Positions 26,403-35,684 of a stretch of DNA of 64,000 nucleotides are shown one piece after another (the stretch's first letter is position 1; each line of letters begins with the position of its first letter). Below the pieces are notes generated by a model. That model was not told where the DNA came from and searched no databases. It saw only the letters and a list, made by a program, of their open reading frames with translations. The translations under genes were made by a program, and so were the position numbers. The stretch is taken from contig VGZC01000032.1 in NCBI GenBank assembly GCA_016872725.1, positions 1 through 64,000 on the forward strand. Reading direction: 5' to 3'. The DNA is from Planctomycetota bacterium. GTDB lineage: Bacteria > Planctomycetota > Planctomycetia > Pirellulales > Pirellulaceae.

Positions 26403-29400
26403 ACCCGTTCGAGGCTTCACCGACCCCGTCGGCGAAATCGTCCGATTCGGAATCGGTCGAGCTCGCGGCATTCGACGAGTGCCTACGAAGGGGGCAGTCA
26501 CCCGCTTCGGCCGACTTGGGAGCGCGCGCCGATCTCCGTTCGCCGGACCCCGATTCCGAGAAGCTCGCCGACTGCCTGAGGCTCCTGGAACGCGCTTGGC
26601 CGCGCGCGGCGGCTCGCGCTGCGGGGTCCGACGCTCCGGAGCGCGTCGGTCGGTTCGAAATCGAGCGTATCCTGGGCGTCGGCGGGTTCGGCACGGTCTA
26701 TCTCGCGCGGGATCCCGTGTTGCATCGGCTCATTGCCCTGAAGGTGCCGCATCCCCATGTCGCGGCTCGACAAGGCCAGGAGTCCCGGTTGCTGCGCGAA
26801 GCGCGGGCGGCCGCCAAGCTCGACCATCCCCATATCGTTCCCGTCCACGAAATGGTGATCGGGAGCGGCCGCGACCACATTGCGCAGGCGTATTGCCCGG
26901 GTCCGACGTTGGCCGAGTGGCTCAAGGCGAGGACGAGTCCGGTGCCGCCGCGTCTCGCGGCGTCGCTTATCGCCTGCCTTGCCGACGCGATCCAGTACAG
27001 CCACGACAAGGGTGTGCTGCATCGCGACGTCAAGCCGGGCAACATCATCCTGAGCCCGTGTTCCTCCGACGCGCCGATCGCGCCGGACGCGTTGCCGTTC
27101 CACCCGAGGCTCACCGATTTCGGGCTCGCGAAACTGCTCGAAGACGACCCGGCATCGGTGAGCCTGGCTCTGGGGACGCCCGCCTACATGGCGCCGGAGC
27201 AGGCCGGTCCGGCGCCGCGCGACGTGGGACCGGCATGCGATATCCATGCGCTCGGCGCGGTTCTCTATGAACTGCTCGTCGGCCGCCCGCCGTACGTCGG
27301 GGATACGGCGGTCGAGGTGCTCGACGCGGTCCGCCATCGGCAACCTTTGCCTCCCCGTCGCCTTCGTCCGATCGTACCGCGCGATCTCGAGACGATCTGT
27401 TTGAAGTGCCTCGAAAAAGGGCCGGCTCGCCGATACGCGGCCGCGCGCGAGCTGGCCGACGACCTGCGTCGTTTTCTCGACGGTCTGGCGCCACGCGCGC
27501 GGCGTCCCGGCGCCGCCGCGATCGCATGGCGTGCGGTGCGGCGCCGCCCGGTGATCGCCGGACTCGCGGCCGCGCTGTTCACCGCGGTCGTCACGTTCAC
27601 GTCGTTGCTCGCCGTCAATAACCGCCGGCTGACCCAACTGACCGGCGACCTCCACGCGTCGTTGGAAAACGCCACGCGCCTTCAGCGGGACTCGGACCAA
27701 TTGCGCATCGAGGCGGAGCGAGCGGCCGACCTCGCGCGGGAACGCCAACAGGACGCCCAAGCCGCTTCGGAGCGGGCCGAATTCCACGAACGGGCGGCTT
27801 CGCGCATCGCCTTCGCGTCGGCCGTGCAGCTCGCCAATCTCGCGTGGCGCGACGGCGACATCCGCCAATGCCGAACGCTGCTCGCAACCGCGCAAGAGCA
27901 CCTCGGCGCGCACGATTCGCCGAGTCTCGCGTGGGCGTTCCTCGACCATCGAACCCGCGAGGAAGGCCGTGCATGGGGCGACGGCGAGGGTACCATGTAT
28001 TGCGTGGCCGTCGCGACGGATGGCCGGCGCGTCGCGGTCGGAGGTCACAACGGCGTCGTGCGGATTTTCGACGCCCATGCGGGCTCGATTGAATCCACGC
28101 TGCGAACCGATCACGCCGACGTCCGCGGTATGGCGTTCAGCCGGGCGGCGGACCGGTTGGCGGTGTGCGGCGAATCGACGACCGTCAGCGTCTACGACCT
28201 CGCGACGGGAGATCGTCTCATGGTCTCACCGCCCGCCGCCGGACCGCTCAAGGCGGTCGTCTGGCTCCACGACGACCAGTGGATCGCGGCGCACGGTTCG
28301 TTCGCGTCGATCCGTCTCTGGAACACGATCCAATCCGGCACGACGGTCGATCTGGACACCGACGACGCCGTGGTTTCCTCGCTCACCGCGACGTGGGACG
28401 GGCGATACGTCGTCGCCGGGAGCCGCGACGGTTCCATCCGGATTTGGGACGCGGCGACACGCGCGCGCATCGACCACTTCGGGCGTCATGACGACGTCGT
28501 GTCATGCCTCGCCTTCTCTCCCGACGGCCGGATCCTCGCCGCCGGACGCAACAGGCATCGCATCGATTTCTTCAAGTCGAGCGATCATGGTTTCGGATTT
28601 GAGGGCGAGATCGCGCTCACCGACGACGCGCGCGGTATCGCCTTTTCGCCGACCGGCGACCGACTGGCCGTGCTCGAACAGTTCGGCACCTTGCGATTGT
28701 GGACGATCGAAAGGACGGGTGAGGGGCCCATCGAGCCGCGGGTCGTCCGAGGTTGGTTGGCGCACGCGGAGCGAGGTTCGCAGGTGGCCTTCCTGCCGGA
28801 TGGCCGGCGACTCGTGTCCGTGGGCCGAGGCCCGACTTCGTTGGTCGCGTGGACCCTGCATCCCGAATCGGGCGCGGCGGTCCTTTCCGAATCGATGCCG
28901 CCGGAAATCCATCCGGATCGCGGCGTGCTGTTCGAAGCCCGCCAAGGACGGGTCATCGCGGCCCAACCCGAGCCGATGGTCCTTTCGATCGACGGCTTGC
29001 GGCCGATCGCGCGTTTCGGCCGCGAACCCCGAGAGCGGTTGGCCGTTTCGCGCGATGGAGCGTGGCTCGCCGCCTCGGCGATGAAGGACGGCGAACGCGA
29101 CACCGACGAGGATCTGCTCGAGATGTGGAACATGGATTCGAACGGGGAGGAACCGCCCGTTTGGCGGCGGAGCGAAGTCGCCGTGAACGCGATGGCGTTC
29201 TCGCCGGACACGTCGCTCCTGGCCGTCGTGAGCTGGCGCGAGGATCGCGTGCGATTGTTCCGACGCGACACGGGCGACGAGCTTCCCGCCTTGCCGGCGC
29301 GCCAGTGCCATCAATGCGTGTTCTCGACCGATGGACGTTTCCTCGCCGTCGACGCGCTCGACGACATTTTGATCTACGACACGTCCAACGGGTTGCCCAC

Positions 29401-29812
29401 GCAGCGGCTCAAGGGCCACCTGTCGACGGTGCTCGCGATCGAGTTCAGTCCGGACGGCCGATGGTTGGCCAGCGCGGGGCGCGATCGCGTCATCCACATT
29501 TGGGACGCGACGCGATGGGAACGGGTGCACACGATGTCGGGACACCTGTTCGACATCATCCAGTTGTGCTGGACGCCCGATGGCCGTGATTTGGCGTCGT
29601 TGGACGTCGAGCACCGAGTCAAGATCTGGGATCCGATCGTCGGCCTCGGGCTGGGCGACTTGCGCACGCCCCGCGATGGTCCGGCGATTCGGATCGCCGT
29701 CTCTCCGGACGAGCGCTTTCTGCTCGCTCGACTGCAATCCGGCGCGATCGAACGGCAACGACTTCGCGCCGACTCGCCTAACCCAAGTTACGCAGTTGAG
29801 TCGATCGAATAA
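26399..29812 (+). CDS. Membrane-anchored Ser/Thr protein kinase fused to WD40 repeats
   Basis: 1137 aa. After about 85 N-terminal residues comes a Hanks-type kinase (about 85-350): GVGGFGTVYLARD glycine loop, ALKVPHPH lysine, HRDVKPGNIIL catalytic loop, DFGLAKLL and GTPAYMAPEQA activation segment. A juxtamembrane region leads to one transmembrane helix (about 382-404), a short coiled segment, and then about 650 residues of WD40-like repeats (for example RDGSIRIWDA, FSPDGRWLASAGRDRVIHIW) forming one or two propellers outside the cytoplasm. I infer a receptor-like kinase that senses through the propeller. The start is GTG 26399 inside the upstream stop (GTGA). The 3' end overlaps a Tat-like remnant on the other strand by 25 bases. 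Confidence 0.92.
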   Translation: MNPFEASPTPSAKSSDSESVELAAFDECLRRGQSPASADLGARADLRSPDPDSEKLADCLRLLERAWPRAAARAAGSDAPERVGRFEIERILGVGGFGTVYLARDPVLHRLIALKVPHPHVAARQGQESRLLREARAAAKLDHPHIVPVHEMVIGSGRDHIAQAYCPGPTLAEWLKARTSPVPPRLAASLIACLADAIQYSHDKGVLHRDVKPGNIILSPCSSDAPIAPDALPFHPRLTDFGLAKLLEDDPASVSLALGTPAYMAPEQAGPAPRDVGPACDIHALGAVLYELLVGRPPYVGDTAVEVLDAVRHRQPLPPRRLRPIVPRDLETICLKCLEKGPARRYAAARELADDLRRFLDGLAPRARRPGAAAIAWRAVRRRPVIAGLAAALFTAVVTFTSLLAVNNRRLTQLTGDLHASLENATRLQRDSDQLRIEAERAADLARERQQDAQAASERAEFHERAASRIAFASAVQLANLAWRDGDIRQCRTLLATAQEHLGAHDSPSLAWAFLDHRTREEGRAWGDGEGTMYCVAVATDGRRVAVGGHNGVVRIFDAHAGSIESTLRTDHADVRGMAFSRAADRLAVCGESTTVSVYDLATGDRLMVSPPAAGPLKAVVWLHDDQWIAAHGSFASIRLWNTIQSGTTVDLDTDDAVVSSLTATWDGRYVVAGSRDGSIRIWDAATRARIDHFGRHDDVVSCLAFSPDGRILAAGRNRHRIDFFKSSDHGFGFEGEIALTDDARGIAFSPTGDRLAVLEQFGTLRLWTIERTGEGPIEPRVVRGWLAHAERGSQVAFLPDGRRLVSVGRGPTSLVAWTLHPESGAAVLSESMPPEIHPDRGVLFEARQGRVIAAQPEPMVLSIDGLRPIARFGREPRERLAVSRDGAWLAASAMKDGERDTDEDLLEMWNMDSNGEEPPVWRRSEVAVNAMAFSPDTSLLAVVSWREDRVRLFRRDTGDELPALPARQCHQCVFSTDGRFLAVDALDDILIYDTSNGLPTQRLKGHLSTVLAIEFSPDGRWLASAGRDRVIHIWDATRWERVHTMSGHLFDIIQLCWTPDGRDLASLDVEHRVKIWDPIVGLGLGDLRTPRDGPAIRIAVSPDERFLLARLQSGAIERQRLRADSPNPSYAVESIE

Positions 29813-29910
29813 GGACCTTTCGCAAGTGGAATGGGCGTTCCGGTTAGCGCGGCGACCGCCAGGGCGCTTGATGTCAGGACCGACGTCTTGACAAGATCGA
29901 CGCGTTTCAT
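29788..29910 (-). pseudogene. Possible orphaned Tat-type signal leader (gene remnant)
   Basis: ATG 29908-29910 opens 40 codons ending at TAA 29788-29790. The first residues, MKRVDLVKTSVLTSSALA, followed by VAALTG, resemble the leader of Tat-exported planctomycete oxidoreductases (MxRRDxLKTSA...), but the twin arginine is reduced to KR-V and nothing follows. I infer the 5' stub of a deleted secreted-protein gene. It overlaps the WD40 gene end. No clear ribosome binding site is visible, and chance is possible. Confidence 0.35.
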
Positions 29911-29956
29911 GAAATCAACAGGGGACTGACGTCCCCCGCTCGCCCGGTCACGCACG

Positions 29957-31243
29957 TCACTTTCCGCCGCGCACGTCGTAGCGGAGCAGGACGTCCTGGT
30001 CGCGGATGTAGAGCCGTCCGTCCGCGATGGCCGGATGCGGCCAGCTCCGGTCGAGGTTCACCGCCAGCTTGAACTGTCCCTTGACGCGGTATTCCTTCGG
30101 CGTCGCCTCGATCAGCGCCATTTCGCCGTTCTCGTACCGGAAATAGAGGTGGCCGTCGGCGTAGGCGACCGCCGCCGAACCGCTCCCGACGCCCCGGCCG
30201 GGCCTCCATGCGTCCTGGCCCGTGCGGAGGTCGAGACAGAGCGGAAGTCCGTTATTCTGGCCGTGCCCCATGTAGAGATACTCGTCGATCAGGATCATAC
30301 CGCCATGGTGGTTCTGAACCTGGTTCGCCGTGTAGTAGAACACCTCGCGCGCGGCGACCTGCCCGCGCCCCGCGCGGCCCAGTTCCAACAACACCGATCC
30401 GCCGTCTCCGTATCCCGACGACGCGAAAACGAAATTGCCCGAGACGACCGGAGTCGGACAGTTCGCCGTTCCGTTGGCGATCTTGTCATAGACCCAAAGC
30501 AGCTTCCCCGTCTCCGCGTCGACTCCGATTACGCCTCGGCCGACGAGCTGGACGTACTGCTTCACGCCTCCGCCCCGGCTGATCACGATCGACGCGTACG
30601 CCGCGCCGGGCTGCCCCTTCTCACCCACGTTGTCGGCGACGGGTGTCGTCCAAATCGGATTGCCCGTGGCCTTGTCGAGCGCGGCGAGCATGGCGTTGGG
30701 CGATCCTGGAGTACAGACGAGCCGGTCGCCGTCGATGAGCGGCGATTCGGCGTAGCCCCATCCCGACATCATGCGACCTCCAAAATCCTTCGCGAAGTCC
30801 TTGGTCCATTCGACCTTGCCGTCTCGCGCGGAGCAGCAGGCGAGCGTGCCTTGGAAGGTCAGTCCGTAGACCCGGTCGCCGTCGATCGTCGGCGTGCAGT
30901 TCGGCGCCTGTTCCCCTTCGCCGCCGACCGGGGTGGCCCAGACCACGGCTCCGCCGCGCGCGTCGAGCGCGATCAGGTGCGGACGGTTGTCGCGAAGGCC
31001 CATGGTGTAGATCCGGTCACCCACCACCGCGACGCTCGCATAACCTCGACCAAGCCCCTCGGCCTTCCACTCGAGCGGCGGGCCGCCCTCGGGCCACGAT
31101 CGCAACAGGTTCTTCTCCGCGCTCTTTCCGTCGCGGCCCGGTCCGCGCCACTGGGGCCAATCGTCGGCCCGCGCGGCATGCGCGGTCGCCATGAACGCCA
31201 TCACGATGCCAAAACAAATCCGGAACGTCGTTCGCCGTGCCAT
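29957..31243 (-). CDS. Secreted PQQ-like beta-propeller repeat protein
   Basis: 428 aa. A signal peptide (MARRTTFRICFGIVMAFMAT, then AHAARA) is followed at once by DDWPQWRGPGRDGKSAEK, the WPQWRG start seen on many planctomycete secreted propellers. Repeated strand motifs such as GDRIYTMGL, LIALDARGGAVVWATP, GDRVYGLTF and ETGKLLWVYDK fit PQQ-like (YVTN/PQQ enzyme) blades. No quinoprotein active-site residues can be assigned, so it may be a binding or scaffold propeller rather than an enzyme. It shares family and layout with the gene at 40527-41819. It lies downstream of the FAD oxidoreductase gene on the same strand, about 110 bases away. Confidence 0.85.
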   Translation of the reverse strand: MARRTTFRICFGIVMAFMATAHAARADDWPQWRGPGRDGKSAEKNLLRSWPEGGPPLEWKAEGLGRGYASVAVVGDRIYTMGLRDNRPHLIALDARGGAVVWATPVGGEGEQAPNCTPTIDGDRVYGLTFQGTLACCSARDGKVEWTKDFAKDFGGRMMSGWGYAESPLIDGDRLVCTPGSPNAMLAALDKATGNPIWTTPVADNVGEKGQPGAAYASIVISRGGGVKQYVQLVGRGVIGVDAETGKLLWVYDKIANGTANCPTPVVSGNFVFASSGYGDGGSVLLELGRAGRGQVAAREVFYYTANQVQNHHGGMILIDEYLYMGHGQNNGLPLCLDLRTGQDAWRPGRGVGSGSAAVAYADGHLYFRYENGEMALIEATPKEYRVKGQFKLAVNLDRSWPHPAIADGRLYIRDQDVLLRYDVRGGK

Positions 31244-31255
31244 CGGTTGCTCCGC

Positions 31256-31342
31256 GCCGTCGCGCGGTCCCTTTTGGGATTTCGGATCTCGCCGTCGTTG
31301 CCGTCGCGCGGTCCTTTTGGGATTTCGGATCTCGCCGTCGTT
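31256..31342. repeat. Tandem duplication of a 43-44 bp unit
   Basis: Two adjacent copies, 31256-31299 and 31300-31342, both run GCCGTCGCGCGGTCC...GATTTCGGATCTCGCC...GTCGTT; the first has one extra C. They lie between the FAD oxidoreductase stop and the beta-propeller start, in the leader of the latter. Confidence 0.85.
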
Positions 31343-31352
31343 TGGGGAACAA

Positions 31353-33449
31353 TCACTGTTTCAGGAACTGGACCGCGTCGATCACGACGTGCCCGTTCGC
31401 GCCCGCGTTGCTCACTTCCACCTCGGCCGGCGACGCGCCGAAAGGGTAGACGCCGAGCGACACGAACGGATCGTCGGCGGGTCGCGGCGCGCGCTGGTCG
31501 CAGGTCTTTTCCGCGCTGCCGTCGGCGTGCCGGATCGTGATCCGGACATTGGTCGCCCGGTTGGGGTTCGACGTGAAGGAAAAACGGACTTCGTATCGGC
31601 CGGGTTCGAGCTTCGCTCGGTACGTCGCCTTGCGCTCGCCCTGCCGCTCGTTGCCGTCGTGCCAATATCGCTCGCCCACGTAGCCTCCCACCGATCGGCT
31701 CGGCGACCAGCCCGGCGACCGTTCCGCGTCGCCGTCGTCGATCACGATGCCCGGCAGTTTCTGGATATCGATCGAGGCGCGCGTCGGAACGGGGCCGGTC
31801 CAAGCGAGGATCTGGCCGTCCGATTCGAGGCGTGCCCGAAGGGCCGCGAATTCGACGTCCTGGATATCCGAACGCGCATCGAGGGCGAGGCAGGCGGCGG
31901 TCGCCGCCGATTGGCCGAGCACCATGAACACGGGTTCCATGCGGATTGAACCGTACGCGATGTGCGACGCGGAAAGCGCGACGGGAACCAGGAGGTTCCG
32001 GCATTCCTCCTTCCTCGGGCGGATCGACCGGTACGCGATCGGATAGGGCGGGAACCCGCCGACCTGCACGTCTCCCTCGTTCCGAACGTGACCCTTCGCG
32101 TCGACGTAGCGCTGGACGTTGTGCGAGTCCATCGTATAGGCGGCGAGCCCGACGGGATCGTCGACGACCTCGCGGCCCTGGCAATGATGCTGCGTCATGA
32201 CGCAATCGGCGATCATGCGGCGCGCCTCGCGGACATAGATCTGATGCGGCCAACCACCATGATCGGCGAACTCATCCCGGCACAAGCCCCATCGGGCCAC
32301 CTCGGACCGGATCGACTCGGGAACGCGCGGATCATGGGCGAGCGTCCAGATGAGCCCTTGTTGGTAGTCGAGGTGATCGCGGAAAATCCGCTCGCGCTCG
32401 GCGCGGCTCGCCGAGGGCCACGCGTAGCTCATCCCGATATGATCGGTCGAGAACCCGTGGTTGTTGTTGATGTCGGTCTTGCGGTTCGGCATGAGGATGA
32501 GCGACCACGGCGCGCGGGTTTCTCCCGCTTCGAAATTGCGCAGCACGAGTTCGTAGCGAAGCGGATCGTAGGCTTCGGGCTTTTGGATCGGCAGGATGTT
32601 GGCCGGATCGTCGGTGAGGCACATGCGGAAGTTGTACGCCTGAACGCGGGAATCGCCGCTTCCCTCGTCGCCCGCGGGCCCCGCATGGACGCCCGGCAAA
32701 AGGCCGCTCGACGGATCTCCGCGCCGCACGTACGGGTCGACACCCGGTACGAATTGGTGATGGACGGCGTTGCGGGTCTGGACTCCGTTGAGCGTTTCGT
32801 TGTGGGCGCTGTTGGCTTCGCGCCCGACATGGAACCGAACGCCCGCCGCGGCCATCAGGTCGCCTTCGTACGTCGCGTCGATGAACAGCTCGCCTGAGAC
32901 GACCATGCCGCTCGCCAACCGGATCCGCTCGATGCGCCCGCCGCGCATCACGAGCGGATCGGTTTCGTCGAGCCACTCGCCCTCGAGCACCGTGGCGTCG
33001 CATTCGCGGAGCATCTCGCGGTAGATCGACTCGGCGACGTGCGGTTCGAACGTCCACATCGTGTCTTCGTCGGTCGACTGCCTCGGACTGCGGTACGCTT
33101 CGCGCGGTTGTTGCTTCCACGCCGCCGGATTGTCGTAATACCGTTTCACGCGCCGGTAGAACTCGCGCGCGATTCCGCCGATCGCCTTCTTGTTGCCGAT
33201 ATCGGTCGCTCCAAGTCCCCCCGACGTCAAACCGCCAAGATGGTGCCCGGGTTCGATGAGCAGGCACGACTTGCCCATGCGGCGCGCCTGGATGGCCGCG
33301 GCGATCCCGCCCGACGTGCCGCCGTAGACGACGATATCGACCTCGACGTCCGCCCGCGCGCTCGGCTCAAGAGCTCGAACGGGCCGCGGGCAGGCGCCGG
33401 TCATGACCACGACAACCGGGATGATCCAGGAAACAGGTCGGAATCGCAT
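31353..33449 (-). CDS. Secreted FAD-dependent oxidoreductase with golvesin/xanthan-lyase-like C-terminal domain
   Basis: 698 aa. A signal peptide (about residues 1-27, ending PVRA) is followed by a Rossmann FAD-binding motif, DIVVYGGTSGGIAAAIQARR, near residue 40, and HHLGGLTSGGLGATD. The central region contains the substrate part typical of the FAD_oxidored family (IPYRSIRP-like AYRSIRPRKEECRNLLVPV). The last 130 residues (VIDDGDAERSPGWSPS ... GYVGERYWHDGN ... KATYRAKLEPGRYEVRFSF) resemble the golvesin or xanthan-lyase C-terminal carbohydrate-associated domain. I infer an exported enzyme acting on polysaccharide or sugar substrates. Start ATG 33449 is chosen because the hydrophobic signal begins there; the frame is open to 33485. 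Confidence 0.85.
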   Translation of the reverse strand: MRFRPVSWIIPVVVVMTGACPRPVRALEPSARADVEVDIVVYGGTSGGIAAAIQARRMGKSCLLIEPGHHLGGLTSGGLGATDIGNKKAIGGIAREFYRRVKRYYDNPAAWKQQPREAYRSPRQSTDEDTMWTFEPHVAESIYREMLRECDATVLEGEWLDETDPLVMRGGRIERIRLASGMVVSGELFIDATYEGDLMAAAGVRFHVGREANSAHNETLNGVQTRNAVHHQFVPGVDPYVRRGDPSSGLLPGVHAGPAGDEGSGDSRVQAYNFRMCLTDDPANILPIQKPEAYDPLRYELVLRNFEAGETRAPWSLILMPNRKTDINNNHGFSTDHIGMSYAWPSASRAERERIFRDHLDYQQGLIWTLAHDPRVPESIRSEVARWGLCRDEFADHGGWPHQIYVREARRMIADCVMTQHHCQGREVVDDPVGLAAYTMDSHNVQRYVDAKGHVRNEGDVQVGGFPPYPIAYRSIRPRKEECRNLLVPVALSASHIAYGSIRMEPVFMVLGQSAATAACLALDARSDIQDVEFAALRARLESDGQILAWTGPVPTRASIDIQKLPGIVIDDGDAERSPGWSPSRSVGGYVGERYWHDGNERQGERKATYRAKLEPGRYEVRFSFTSNPNRATNVRITIRHADGSAEKTCDQRAPRPADDPFVSLGVYPFGASPAEVEVSNAGANGHVVIDAVQFLKQ

Positions 33450-33685
33450 GACAACGCCCTTGGGGGAAACGGGGGAGGTCATCACGGCCCGCGTCGGCGG
33501 CGCGGGGCGCGAGGTGGGCTTCGATTATCATCTGCGCGGCCACACGCCGCAACGGAAGGCGCGGAATCGCCGGTCGCTTCGGACGACGGGGACCGTCGTC
33601 CTACGTGGAAGGCACATCCGCCATCGGTTAAGCTGGAACCGGGGCGTCTAGGGGTTTCCGCACTTTCGAATTCCGATGAACGGCC

Positions 33686-34852
33686 ATGTCCGACGATGCG
33701 TTCGACCCGTACCGCCAGTGGCTGGGCATCGATTCCGGCGAACGGCCCATCGATTGCTATCGGTTGCTCGGCCTTGATCGGTTCGAGTCCGACGGCGATC
33801 GGATCGCGGAGGCGGCGGAGGAACGGATGCGGCATGTCCGTACGTTCCAAACGGGTCCGCGCGGCGTCCATACGCAGAGAATCTTGAATGAACTCGCGCG
33901 AGCCAAGCTGCGACTGCTCGATCCGAAATCCAAGGCGGCGTACGACGAACGGCTTCACGAGTCGGCCCGGGCGGCCGCCGATTTCCTGCAGGATGACGAC
34001 ATCGGCTTGCCCGAGCCGGTGGGTGTCGCCGTAGGGTCCCACGCCGGTTTCGACGTGGACTTGCCTCAGCCGACGATTCCCATGACGTACTCGGTGCTCG
34101 CCGCCCCCGTGCTTCCGGCGCCAACCCCGCATCCGACCGGTCCCGCGCTCGGAACGCCGCGGATGATCGGCGGCCCTTTCCCTCAGCAACCGGAGACCGG
34201 ACCCCACATCCACACGGCGCGGCGCGGCGCACGGCGCCGTAGTCCGGTCATCGCCTATGTCGGTCTCGTCATCGGTGCCGCGCTGACGATCGGCGTCGGC
34301 CTGTTTGTACTCCCCTATGTGCGCGACCGGCTGCGATCAGCGCGCGACGGTCGGCCGGAATTCGAAACGGGGCAATCGGGCGAAAGAGCCCCCGCGCCCG
34401 GCGGCCATGGGTCGCTGGTGACCTACCAGGACGCCGCCGGAAAGCTCACGCTGACCCCCGGACGCGCGAAGCTCGACGGCCCGACAGCGGAGCGGATCGA
34501 TCGACCGGGCGGCGGAACGACGGTCGAGTTGAGGACTCGGGAAGACACGGTCGCATGGCGGGTCCATTTTCGAAAGCGGGGCCCGTTCCAGGTGAAAGTC
34601 CAATACCGCGCGCCGGCATCGCCGGCGGGAGTTCGATTCCGTGTCGAGCTTGCGGGCCGGACGGCCGAACGGGACCTGCAGCGCGGCGAGGATGACGGCC
34701 CGTTCGTCGAGGATACGCTGGTGCTCGACGTTTCGCGGCCCGGGGAGTGCGATTTGACGTTGCGATTGAGCGGGAACTCACCCGAGACGGACATCATCGT
34801 GCGTTCGGTGGTGGTCGTGCCGTACCGCGGTCCGAGCCGTCCGGGTCCGTGA
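33686..34852 (+). CDS. J-domain-like, single-pass membrane protein (planctomycete family)
   Basis: 388 aa. Residues 1-95 (DPYRQWLGIDSGERP, CYRLLGLDRFESDGD, HVRTFQTGPRG, LDPKSKAAYDERL) match a planctomycete N-terminal module that looks like a divergent J domain, without a clear HPD. A proline-rich linker leads to one membrane helix (about 191-212, VIAYVGLVIGAALTIGVGLF). The C-terminal 170 residues outside the membrane are beta-rich (TVELRTREDTVAWRVHFRKR, VKVQYRAPASPAGVRFRVEL), a possible jelly-roll. The function is unknown. It diverges from the FAD oxidoreductase. Confidence 0.72.
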   Translation: MSDDAFDPYRQWLGIDSGERPIDCYRLLGLDRFESDGDRIAEAAEERMRHVRTFQTGPRGVHTQRILNELARAKLRLLDPKSKAAYDERLHESARAAADFLQDDDIGLPEPVGVAVGSHAGFDVDLPQPTIPMTYSVLAAPVLPAPTPHPTGPALGTPRMIGGPFPQQPETGPHIHTARRGARRRSPVIAYVGLVIGAALTIGVGLFVLPYVRDRLRSARDGRPEFETGQSGERAPAPGGHGSLVTYQDAAGKLTLTPGRAKLDGPTAERIDRPGGGTTVELRTREDTVAWRVHFRKRGPFQVKVQYRAPASPAGVRFRVELAGRTAERDLQRGEDDGPFVEDTLVLDVSRPGECDLTLRLSGNSPETDIIVRSVVVVPYRGPSRPGP

Positions 34853-35096
34853 CGTCCGGACGTCCTCGCGAGCCGTTCCCTCGGCTCCGCCCGTGTCATC
34901 GTGGCGTCACTCGACCGGTCCGTCGCGCGCCGAAGTGGGTGAATCGGTCCGATTTCGGACATTTTGCCTGAAAAACGGTGGACGGAGCGCGGCGCCGATT
35001 CCTAGAATGCGGCCAACCACGGAGGTGGGCTTCGGGTGTGTCTTTTCGTGACGGAGCGTGAACCATCGTTGAAGGTCGCCCGAGGGAGTGCGCGGC

Positions 35097-35684
35097 ATGT
35101 CCACGGGTCATTCGGTGAGCGAATGGGTGCGCGGTCTGGCGGAAGGCGATCGCGGCGCGGCGGTGCAATTGTGGCGACGGTATTATCCGCGCCTGGTCGG
35201 GTTCGCGAGGCGGCGTGCGCAAACGCCGTCGGTGGTCTGCGACGAGGAGGATCTCGCGTCCCAGACGATGCAGAGTTTCCTCGAACGCGCGGAGCGGGGC
35301 CGGTTCGCGTCGATCACGAATCGGCAAGCCCTGTGGTGCCTGCTGAGGACGATCGTGATGCGCAAGGCGGCCAACGCGCGCCGCGACGCGTATCGCCGAA
35401 AACGCGACCCGCGCGCGACGGCGGCCGTCGCCGTCGATTCGATCGGAGTCGCCGAACGACGGGGAGGATCAGCCGAGGACACCGCATGCCTGCGCGAACG
35501 GTTCGACCGTGTGCTCGGCGGCCTCGACGGTGAACTCCGCGCGATCCTCGATGATCGTATCCGCGGATACACCAACGTCGAGATCGCGGCGCGCGCCCGT
35601 CGTTCGGTGCCCACCATCGAACGCCGTTTGCGGTTGATCCGCGAACGATGCCGCGAGGAGGGGATCGATTGTCTGTTCGAATGA
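35097..35684 (+). CDS. ECF-type RNA polymerase sigma factor paired with a kinase
   Basis: 195 aa. Region 2: DEEDLASQTMQSFLERAERG and LWCLLRTIVMRKAANARRDA. Region 4: ELRAILDDRIRGYTNVEIAA then RSVPTIERRLRLIRERCREE. This is the planctomycete ECF class that is encoded with Ser/Thr kinases. The start ATG 35097 follows GAGGGAG. Its TGA overlaps the ATG of the kinase gene (ATGA), so the two are translationally coupled. Confidence 0.87.
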   Translation: MSTGHSVSEWVRGLAEGDRGAAVQLWRRYYPRLVGFARRRAQTPSVVCDEEDLASQTMQSFLERAERGRFASITNRQALWCLLRTIVMRKAANARRDAYRRKRDPRATAAVAVDSIGVAERRGGSAEDTACLRERFDRVLGGLDGELRAILDDRIRGYTNVEIAARARRSVPTIERRLRLIRERCREEGIDCLFE

